NCBI GenBank assembly: GCA_001275005.1
Contig: JWZX01002802.1
Span: 1 to 24,679, forward strand
Reading direction: 5' to 3'
DNA length: 24,679 bases
Origin: Chrysochromulina tobinii
Lineage: Eukaryota > Haptophyta > Prymnesiales > Chrysochromulinaceae
Below the pieces are notes generated by a model. That model did no database searches. It was not told the origin of the DNA and saw only the letters and a program-made list of their open reading frames with translations. Of this stretch, positions 1-9,273 are shown in pieces; the first letter of the stretch is position 1, and each line of letters begins with the position of its first letter. Made by a program: the position numbers and the translations under genes.

Positions 1-804
1 TTCGCCCTCCGGCTCGCCGGCGACGTCTCCTCCTTCTCCCCGAGCGTGCGGACCGAGATGAAGAGTGCGATCGCAGCCCGGGCGGACGTCGACCCGTCGG
101 TGGTGATGGTGACTGTCATGTCGGGCAGCGTCATCGTAGGCGTGCGCGTCCTCACGCCCACAGTCATGGCGACCTCGGTGCAGTCGGCGATGGCGAGCGC
201 GACGAGCAGCCCAAGCAGCGCGACCACTATGCTCGCGAGCGTCTCCGGCATCTCCATCACCGTGCTCGCGGTCGTGACGCCACCCACCGTTGCGAACGTC
301 CAACCATCACCGCTGCCGCCGCCTTTGCCGCCCCCGCAACGGCCGCCGGGCGCGCTGGACAGCGCTGAGGGCGCGCTGAACAGCACCGCTGGCGGCGCCA
401 TCAACATCCTCGTCACAGCCGTGCTCGCGGCGATTGTTGGGCTGCTGTGCTGCCTGGCGATGGTCTGCTGTTGGACGAGGCGCAGACAAGTCGAGCTGCG
501 ACGCAAGGACGTCAACAACTGGCTCCGCAGTATGTCCGTGAAGAGGGTCTCCGTAGACCCTCTTCATCAACATCAGGCGCACGCGGGCGGCAGTGTTGCT
601 GTGGCCGAGGCCTCCATCCCCAGTGGACACGGTGGCGGCGGTGGCGGCGGAGCCATCGAGATGAGCGGTCGCTTCGACCGTCATTCCTCCAGAGCGGAAG
701 GCCCTTCCCACGCAGACGGTCCCAAGAACAGCGCACGGCCGGCGATGGCGGGCGTCATCGGCACTTCGGGCAGTAGCACGATCAGCGGCGCGTCGCACAT
801 CTGA
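1..804 (+). CDS. Single-pass membrane protein, 3' part (5' end outside window)
   Basis: The frame is open from base 1 to a TGA at 802-804, so this is the C-terminal 267 residues of a longer protein. The first part (about nt 1-290) is Ser/Thr/Val-rich with alternating hydrophobic residues (SVIVGVRV, ISITVLAVV). This resembles the membrane-proximal extracellular domains common in large algal surface proteins, but I cannot name a family. A proline stretch follows (nt 303-345), then one strong hydrophobic helix at about nt 400-474 (INILVTAVLAAIVGLLCC), then a basic stop-transfer TRRR. The roughly 110-residue tail is Gly/Ser/His-rich and probably disordered and cytoplasmic. The likely topology is therefore type I with a short cytoplasmic tail. 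The first in-frame ATG visible (58) is unlikely to be the true start. Function is unknown. Confidence 0.7.
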   Translation, partial: FALRLAGDVSSFSPSVRTEMKSAIAARADVDPSVVMVTVMSGSVIVGVRVLTPTVMATSVQSAMASATSSPSSATTMLASVSGISITVLAVVTPPTVANVQPSPLPPPLPPPQRPPGALDSAEGALNSTAGGAINILVTAVLAAIVGLLCCLAMVCCWTRRRQVELRRKDVNNWLRSMSVKRVSVDPLHQHQAHAGGSVAVAEASIPSGHGGGGGGGAIEMSGRFDRHSSRAEGPSHADGPKNSARPAMAGVIGTSGSSTISGASHI

Positions 805-1598
805 GATTCCCATTCTGTGGGCCCGTGAGCTCCCATTTTTTTCATGATGTGCGAACTCAGATGTGCGATGGCGGAGCGATCGCGCATGCAGGACATGGTG
901 AGCCAGCAAAAGGATGAGGGAGATGCGGCGATTATGTCGGCGCGGGATGAGGATGCCTCGCCGCCGCCACAGAGGTTGAAACCTCTGTGCCGCCGCCACC
1001 ATACTCGCCGCAGACCGCCTCGTTGGAGGGCGAATCGCATGCATTCGAGGCCCAGGGAGCCTCTCGGAGCATAGGGGGTCCCGCCCCAGTCGTGATGCCG
1101 CATCTGGGTGAGGACTTTATCGGCTCGTTGCTGCAGGAGCATGTGCAGGAGGCAACTTCTACGAGTAGTTTGAAACCGAGTTGAACGTGTGAGCATGTGA
1201 GCTGTGTTTTGTGTGAGTGCGTAGTATACACCGTCAATGCGCTGATGGAACACCTACGGGCTACGCACTCATTCGTAGCCTGAGGGCGGAGTCCGGAGAA
1301 TAGTGGAGTCGAGTCGATAAGAGGTGTTTGTCCAACAGCAACACTTTTCCTGGCGATCTTACATGCGATCCGGGATCTTATCATGGCGATCTTATCCATG
1401 GATCTTATCATCTCTCGAGTCTCGACTGTCTCTCGTCCGCCTACGGCCAATAAGAACGCTCATCAAGATCGGAAGATTTGTCACCACGACGCTCACGGAG
1501 CGGACTGCGGAGCCGTGATGTGTGTCCGAGAAACCTCCTAAAAACGAAAGTCGAAACCCCACGAATGAGCGAACAGCCGTAAACGTACGCAAGACCCT
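805..1598. other. Intergenic region between convergent genes
   Basis: This stretch lies between the stop of the membrane-protein gene (+) and the stop of the giant kinase-ART-LRR gene (-), so it should hold two facing 3' untranslated regions. Short open frames exist on both strands but show no recognisable domain. Positions 1365-1410 hold a short imperfect repeat of a GATCTTATC-type word. I see no RNA gene or transposon. Confidence 0.4.
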
Positions 1599-3870
1599 TC
1601 AAACTTTCTTCAGGCAAACGCCCAGAGCGCGCGAAAGCACTCCGAGGAGTGCTTGCAATGCCGAGCTGAAGGCCAGGGAGGAGCAGCCGGAGAAGGCGCC
1701 AACACCGATACATGTCACAGAGTCTGGGATGGTGATCCAGTTGAGTGAGGAGCAGTCGCGGAAGGCGCCATCACCGATGATCGTCACAGAGTTTGGGATC
1801 GTGATCGAGGTGAGCGAGGAGCAGTCGCGGAAGGCGCAGTCACCGATGATCGTCACGCAATCTGGGAGGGTGATCGACGGTAGTGAGGAGCAGCCGTAAA
1901 AGGCGCCGTCGCCGATGATCGTCACAGAGTCTGGGAGGGCGATCGAGGTGAGGGAGGAGCAGCCGTGGAAGGCGCCGTCACGGATGCTCTCCACAGAGGC
2001 GGGGAGATTCATCGAGGTGAGGGAGGAGCAATTTGCAAAGGCGCCCTTGCCGATGCTCGTCACCGAGGATGTAAGGGTGATCGAGACCAGCGAGGAGCAA
2101 TCGCGGAAGGCGCCGTCATCGATGCTCGTCACAGAGTCCGGAAGGGCGATCGAGGTGAGCGAGGAGCAGTACTCAAAGGCGCCATAACCGATGCTCCTCA
2201 CAGAGCCAGGCAGAATGATCGAGGTGAGGGAGGAGCAGCCCGAAAAGGCGCCGCGGCTGATGCTCGTCACGGCGGGGAGCTCATTAGGCGTTGCAATCGG
2301 CCAGACGCTCGCACGCATGCGCTGGCGTGGGGATGATGAGGTGTCATTCGCGCAGGCCGCGTTGATTGTCTCTTGGGACCATTGCCGCGTTGCACTCGAT
2401 AACCGATGCTCATAGCCGATGCTCCCAAGGCTACGAAGCAGAGGTGACTTCATGGGAGCACTCATAGCCCGTCGTGGACTTAACGGCGGAAAATAAGGTG
2501 TCGGATCACCGTCTACATCGACGATCAGAGAGCTCTCGGTCTGTGCCACGATGATCGAGGTGAGCGAGGAGCAGCCGCCGAAGGCGTTGACACCGATGCT
2601 CATCAGAGAGGCTGGGAGGGTGATCGAGGTCATTGAGGAGCAGCCGTCGAAGGCTCCGTCACCGATGCTCGTCACAGAGTCTGGAAGGGCGATCGAGGTG
2701 AGCGAGGAGCAGCCGCGGAAGAATTCATCCTCGATGAGCATTGTAAAGGTTGGGAGGGTGATCGCAGTCAGCAAGGAGCGGCCGCGGAAGGTGCGTGTGC
2801 GAAGGGCATCCATGATCAGCTTGGCCAGGCTTTGATCCGAGCCGTCGATGGAGGTGATCTTGCTGACAGGGCTGCTGTCACAGACGGCGCTCACAATGGC
2901 ACCCCAGCCCTCATTTCCGAGTCTGTTGCCACGCAGGTCAAGCCCTCCCTTTGCGATCGATGACAAGGAGCGATTGACGCTGGTGCGCAGGGCCTCCGCG
3001 ATGAGCTTGCCTCCAGCAACGCCAATGCCTTCTTCTGAGGCGTCGATGGAGGAGATCTTGCTCACAGTGCTGCCACAGACGGCCCCAATGATGGTGCCCC
3101 AGCCCTCATCTCCAAGTCGGTTGCCGCGCAGATCAAGCCCACCCTTTCCTATCGACGATAGCCAGCGATTCGCGCCGATGGCAGGAGCGAGGGCTTTGGC
3201 GCCCTCTGGGCCGAGATGGTTTCTCTCCAGGTTGAGCGACGTGATGGCGCTGTTGGAAAGGTCCGACGCGATGAGAATGGCATCCGCTGGGCCGAGGTTC
3301 TTGTTGCAAAAGTCGGCCTCCTTCTGGTCACGCTTGATGCCAAAGAGCATGATGCCCTTCTCCAAGCCAATCTTGGCGAGCATCGTGGCCGACTCGGTGT
3401 CCAGCTGGTTGCTGCTCACGTTGCACTCGGTGAGCGAGCGATTCACGCCGGCGTAAAGGGCCTGCGCAATCATCTTGGCACCAGCCGGGCGGATGGCATG
3501 AAGATGGACGGGGGCGAGGCGGGCGGCCTCGCGCGCCTTCTTGTTGACATGTCGGACCCACGCCCACTGCAAAAGAAGCGCGGCGCGTCGATCAGGCGTA
3601 CTGGCCAGGGCGATGAGGGAGCGGTAGGAGAGGGAATCGAGTAGCTTCTTATGGCCGACCTCGAGGTCACGACCGGAGGCGTCAATGGAGGAGATGCGGC
3701 TCGCTGTGCTGCCGCAGACGGCGCTGATGATGGCACTCCAACCCTCATCTCCAAATGAATTCTCACTCAAATCCAGCCCTCCCTTCCCAATCGACGAGAG
3801 TGAGCGGTGAGAAGCGATGGCGGGAGCGAGTGCTTTGGCGCCCTCTGGGCCGATGTGGTTGCCAAACAAT
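1599..3870 (-). other. LRRs followed by 12 BspA-type LRRs, exon 5
   Basis: The first half (3870 to about 2800) continues the ribonuclease-inhibitor-type LRRs, with repeats such as KGGLDLRGNRLGDEGWG. The second half encodes 12 units of about 23 residues of the BspA / Treponema type (pattern LPDSVTSIGDGAFxGCSSLTSI). Three units are separated from the other nine by about 95 residues without repeats (about 2275-2560). Repeats of this class are common in surface and recognition proteins of bacteria, protists and large DNA viruses. The protein ends with a short LLGVLSRALGVCLKKV tail and TGA. Confidence 0.88.
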
Positions 3871-6800
3871 CTGCAGAGGATTGTGCAGGGCAGCTCAGGA
3901 GGGCTGTACATGGAACTCGAGTTCAAACAGGCCAAGTTCGAAGGGGGCCAACTTACGATAACTTGGTGAGGGACTCGTTGGCGCGAAGCAGATCTGCGAC
4001 GTGCTTTGCACCGGCTGCCCCTCCGATGTTCGGGCCGGTCGAAAAGAGAGATAAGGTGTCTCCTCCGCTCAGGTCAAGCTCCGTGAGAGACGTGTTGCCT
4101 TTGAGGGCGTCGCAGATGGACTGGGTGCCTTCCTCTCCCAACTTGTTCTTGGCCAGCGAAATCTTGGCGAGCGAACATTTGGCAAGGTCCGACGCGACGA
4201 GGATGGCATCCGCTGGGCCGAGTCTCTGGCCCTGAAAGTCGGCTTCCTTCTGGTCCCGCTTGATGCCAAAGAGCATCATGCCCTTCTCCAAGCCAATCTT
4301 GGCGAGCATCTTGGCCGACTTGATGTCCAATTTATTGCCGCGCACATTGCACTCGGTGAGCGAGCCATGACCAGCCAGCGCGGTCGAAAGCTTCCCCACT
4401 TCGGCCGGTCCCAGCTGGTTGCCTGCCAGGTCGAGGGTCACCAGCCGCGGCGTGTGCCCGCCTTGCAGCAAGGCGCAGAGCCGGTCGAGGGCCACTGCGT
4501 TGCCACCGTGCGCGGTCAGATTCGTTCCCTTGAGCGAGAACGACGTCACGCTCGGACCGAGCGCCAGGCACGCGACCGCAAGAGTGAGTTGGCACGCCTT
4601 GACGCCCTCGAGGTTGATGCTCAAGGGCGTGCCCTTGGTGGCGGCGTGCCACGCGAGGCAGCAGAGCCCATCGGCCTCGATGCGCGACAGCGTGCCGAAG
4701 GCGAGGCTGCCGCCCGTACGAGGCATGCGCACTTCCGCCGGCGGCGCCCGCAGCAGCGCCTCAGTGCCCGTACCGAGCCGGGCCGCGAGCGCGCTCAGCC
4801 CCTCAGGCCAGCCGACAATGTTCTCGGCGAGCGCCACTGCCTCCTGGATGGCGTCACGGAGCGGCCCATTCTGGTTATAGTGGGTCGCCTCGTGCTCACC
4901 GAGAGGTGCAAGCGTATCTTTGAGAAAGTGGTCCACCGCCGGGCAGCGGCTGTCAGCGTCGCGGAGAAGCTTCCACGCCTCGCTCACCTCGGCATCGCGC
5001 TGCGCACCGCGTCGCAGCTGCTCGATCATGTCGCGCACGATCTTCTGCCGCTTGCCGAGCACCTGCTCGATCGTGAGCGCCGTCAAGTTGATGGAGACGA
5101 TGCACTCGATCACGACGACCGAACCTTCGACGCGTGTGCGCAGCACCTCGATGCCGGTGAGTGGCCCAAAGCTGCGCATGCAAGGGAGCGAGAGCCATCC
5201 GTCAGGAGACATACCAAAGGTGAGTGTGTGCTCAGCGGAGGGATCGGGAGAGTGCGGACGCGCGTTGGCATTAGAGAGGGTCGCGCGCGCGCTCGCACAG
5301 GATCTCTCTCTCGTGTGGATACTGCGAGAGCCAGCTGATGTCGGCGCCCCGATTGACCATGCCCTGCTGCACCTCGATCACGATGCCGATGGCGGCCGGT
5401 TCGGCGCCTCGGCCACCCGATGCGTACCCCATGGCTACTGCCCGCTCGGTGGTCGTCGACATGAACGCCTGCTCGACGCCGCCGCGTACGCCGAAGGTGT
5501 TGGGCGTCCAGAACTCGTCAGGAAGCTTCATGCCGGCGATGCCGCGGTAGATCTTGATGGCCTTGGTGAGCTTGCACAGCTTGATGATGGTCGAGTTGAT
5601 GGCGTGCAGCGTCGTCGTGTACTTGTTCACCTTCTGCTTGGCCACCTCGAAGGAGAGAGTGCCAGCTGCCGCCATGAAGAGCTTGTCGCGCGGCGTCGAG
5701 CCGAGGTACGCGTCGGCAACGTCCTTGGGGCAGCAGAGGCTCACCATCTCGTTGCGTAGGAAGGAGTTCTCAGAGGCGATGCCGCGGAGCACTCCGTGGT
5801 ACCTGATGAGGGACGCCATCAGAGGCCATCAGAGGCCATCAGCCACTCCTTGGTACCAGGATGAGGGAGGCAATCAGAGGCGTTCAGAGGGCATCAGACG
5901 CACTTGACAAACATGGGCCCCGTGTACAGGCACGCGCCCAAGATCTCCTCCCTTATGACTTCGGGCTGGTTAGCCTCGCGAAGCTGGAGGTTCTTATCGG
6001 CGGCCGCCAGCACCAGAGACTCAAGAGTGCGGCGTTGCCGAGCGTGCGCCCTGTCGGGCATCTTCGCTGTGGACTCCATGGGCCAGGACGGGATGCCTAG
6101 CTGCGCGGGTGTCGCATCCGCATCGGCCACGAAATGCCACTCGATCCGCGACTGCGTCTCCACGCCGTAGTTGCTCGTGGTGAAGAAGTCGGACGACTCG
6201 GTGCCGGGCCCTTCCAAGTGGTCGATCCGGATCCCCTGGAGGAGGGGGGTGCGCTGTGGTGAGCACTTGCATGCAAGGCAAGTCATCAGTGGCAATCAAC
6301 GTACCTGGAGCACATTCGGGTTGGGCGAGCCCACGATGCCTTCCAGGCCACCGAAGAAGGTGTCGAGGCCCGAGTAAGAAAGTTCCACCGCACCGGCAAA
6401 CTTGCTCTCAAGGACTTTACTGGTACTGCTGGATGCCTCAGCCAGACCCGGCAGCTTACTGAGGTCGTTCCAAACCAACTCGACCAGGGCGCCCACGAAA
6501 CTTCGCGTCGAGAGGAGCTGCGTGACTTGCTCGCGAGTCAGGTTCTTGATGCGCTCCAACGACGCGCCGGGTGCGATCTCGGGTGCGATCTCGGGGTTGT
6601 TGCGCTCCAACGGCGCGCCGGGTGCGATCTCGGGTGCGATCTCGGGGCTCGCGAGCTGCGGAGCGAGCAGCGGGGCCTGCAGCGCCGCCGCGACCGCGCG
6701 ATGTACGCCCAGCCCTTTGGTCCACGAGAGGACGGTGAGCTCCCCAGACTCCGACTCCTCTTCCGGGGGCAGCTCGAGAGGGGGACATGGCGCCGTGGTG

Positions 6801-9241
6801 AGCACTTGCATGCCAGGCAGCTCGAGAGGGGGCAGCTCGAGAGGGGCTCCGTCTGCGAGCAGAGTGACAGCACATCCGGCCGCCTCACTGGCTGAGTCAC
6901 TGCCGCCGGCTCGCTCTCCCTGGCCCTGCTCCTCCCTTGCCGCGTCCGTCGCCGCGTCCATCGCCAAAGCCTCGCCCTGCGCCTTAAAGGCCTCCGCCTC
7001 CACCTCCGCCTTCGCCTCCGCCGCCGCTGCCGCAACCTTGGAGGCTTCCGCCTCCGCCTCCGCCTCCGCCACCTCCAATGCCGCCGCATACTGCGGGGGC
7101 AGCCCGTTCACCCCCTCCACCTCCTCCACCTTGGGTGCCGCAGGCGGCTTGGGGCCTGCTCCCTCGTTGATCATCTCGGCGAATATCGCCTTGACCTCCT
7201 CCTTTTGGTCCGGTGGCTCCGGCGCGCCCGAGACGGCGCCCTCCTTTTGGTCCGATGGCTCCGGCGCGCCCGAGACGGCGCCCTCCTTTTGGTCCGGTGG
7301 CTCCGGCGCGCCCGAGACGGCGCCCTCCTTTTGGTCCGGTGGCTCCGGCGCGCCCGAGACGGCGCCCTGGTCCGGCTGCTGCTGCGTCCCACGCTCAACG
7401 CCCAGCCGAGCTTCGAGTTGGGCCGCGCGCTGCTCCGCTTGTCGGAGTCGATCGCCGAGTGAGGCGGCGAGCTGCGCGGCCTGCGCCTGCGCCGCGCTCG
7501 CTCGTGCCTCGAGCGCCTGCCGCCGCTGCTCCTCGTTGGTCGCGTTCACCTTCGCAGCCTCCAGCTCCGCGGACACTCGTGCGTGGGCCACTCGCAATCT
7601 CGCGAGCTCTTCCGACAAGGCCGGGCGCCAAGCGTTTGGCAAGCCCCCCTCTGCTGGTGACCTTGCGGAATCAACTGGCCGGTAATCTGGATCGAGATCC
7701 TCATCGCCGCTGCCATCGCGCTGCGACTGCACAGCGGCTGAGGCGCATGCAACGGCTGAGGTGCATGCAACGGCTGAGGCGCATGCAACGGCGCCCTCGT
7801 CTGCCGCAGCGGCTGATACGTGTAGGAGGCTACTTCGTGAGGAAGTACTCGTACGTGCACGAGCCCTCGCAACTCTCGCCTCGGGAGAATCTCGAGGAAT
7901 CTCGGGAGAATCTCTGCTCGGGAGAATCACGGCCCTCTCGACTGTGACGATCCGCTGCGCCTCGGTAGACTGCTGCGAGATCGCGGGCCTCGCGACTATC
8001 TCGACGGTGACGATCCGCTGCGCCTCGGGAGGATGCTGCGAGATCGCGGGCCTCGCGACTCTCGCCTCGACTGTGACGATCCGCTTCGCCTCGGGAGACT
8101 GCTGCGAGATCGCCGGGCTGGTGGAGATCGAGCCAGAGATCGAGCCGGCCGCGCCCGACTGCATCTGCTTGAGTGCCGCCTCCTGGGCAGGCGTGATCTC
8201 AGCCACCGTGATCGCAAGCTTGGGGGCCTCCTTTTCCATATTTGGGAGCGCCACCTCCTCGACAGGCGTGATCGCTTGCTTGAGGGCCTCGCCATATGTC
8301 CCCCTTTCCATATTTGGGTGCGGACTTTCCGCCCTACAGGCCGCTCGGTCAGACGCGAGTAGTGGCGTCGCGTCAGCCGACAGCTCCGAAGACGGCCTTT
8401 GCTCTGTGATGCTCTGTGAAGTCAGCTCCGAAGAAGGCCTCATGCTCTGTGAAGTCAGCTCCGAAGAAGGCCTCATGCTCTGTGAAGTCAGCTCCATTCC
8501 TTCGAGCCTCGGGATGCTCTGCGGCGGCGCCGAGAGCGACAGGGCTTCCAGTTTCGCCAGGGCTTCGGCCGCTTCGTCTTCGGCGGGGGTGAGGGCGGGG
8601 GCGTGGGCGGGGGCGGGGGCGGTGGGGGCGGCGGCAGCAGTGGGGATGGTGTGAGCGGGGGTGGGGATGGTCGAGGTGGGGGTGGGGGTGGTGGCAGTCC
8701 GATCAATCTCGCCATTCGAGACTGCCGCCGTTGGCCCGAGGATCCACGAGTGGCCGAGCAGCTGCTGTGCCGTAGGACGCTCCTTGCGCGCCACCGTCAT
8801 GCACGCGCGCACGAATTCGCGCGCCGGCGCCATCGTCGCTTCGCCCTCCAGCCTCGCCATCATCTTTCCTCGCCTCACCCTCGCCTCACCCTTGAGTCGA
8901 CGGAAGGAGAGGTCGACGTTGCGCGCGGCGGCAACCAGCGCTTCCTCGGTCGCCTCCTTGGGCAGGTCGAAGGGCAGCTCGATGCACAGCAGCACGTGCG
9001 CCGTCACACCCACGCTCCACACGTCGCAACCTGCGTCGTATGGCTCGCCCTCCACCTCGCCCGTCTCGTCCGCCTCCGCCTCAATCCACGAGAGCACCTC
9101 GGGCGCCGCGTACTCGGGCGAGCCGGCGACGCCCGTCAGCTCCATGGGCCCGCCACCGCCATCTGCTGCCTCGCCCAGCAACGCCGCGTACCCAAAGTCG
9201 ATGAGCGTCAGGTGCGGCCGCTCCGTCTCCTCCTCGCTCAC

Positions 9242-9273
<32 letters not shown>

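Larger units (their letters stand above)
6305..8609 (-). other. Low-complexity, coiled-coil linker and start of ART-associated region
   Basis: After the kinase comes a Pro/Ala/Thr-rich stretch, then repeated blocks containing SELTSQSMRPS (three times), PAISQ..EA.RIVTVE (three times) and AVSGAPEPPDQKEG (four times). An Ala/Glu/Arg helix follows (ELEAAKVNATNEEQ, EARASAAQAQAAQLAA), probably a coiled coil. The last 80 or so residues of exon 1 (LTREQVTQLL to SPNPNVLQ) look globular. They match the region that, from memory, precedes the ART domain in haptophyte proteins of this type. Confidence 0.6.

Noticed and set aside
1522..3456. Plus-strand frames with periodic EVSEEQPRKAPSPMLVTESGR-type units
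   Set aside because: They are the antisense shadow of the BspA-type LRRs. The minus strand carries the recognised repeat consensus and the spliced frame.
6402..8654. Long plus-strand frames (427 and 297 residues) opposite the kinase-ART linker
   Set aside because: These are GC-rich antisense frames over repeats. They have no domains, whereas the minus frame is continuous with the kinase and ART parts.
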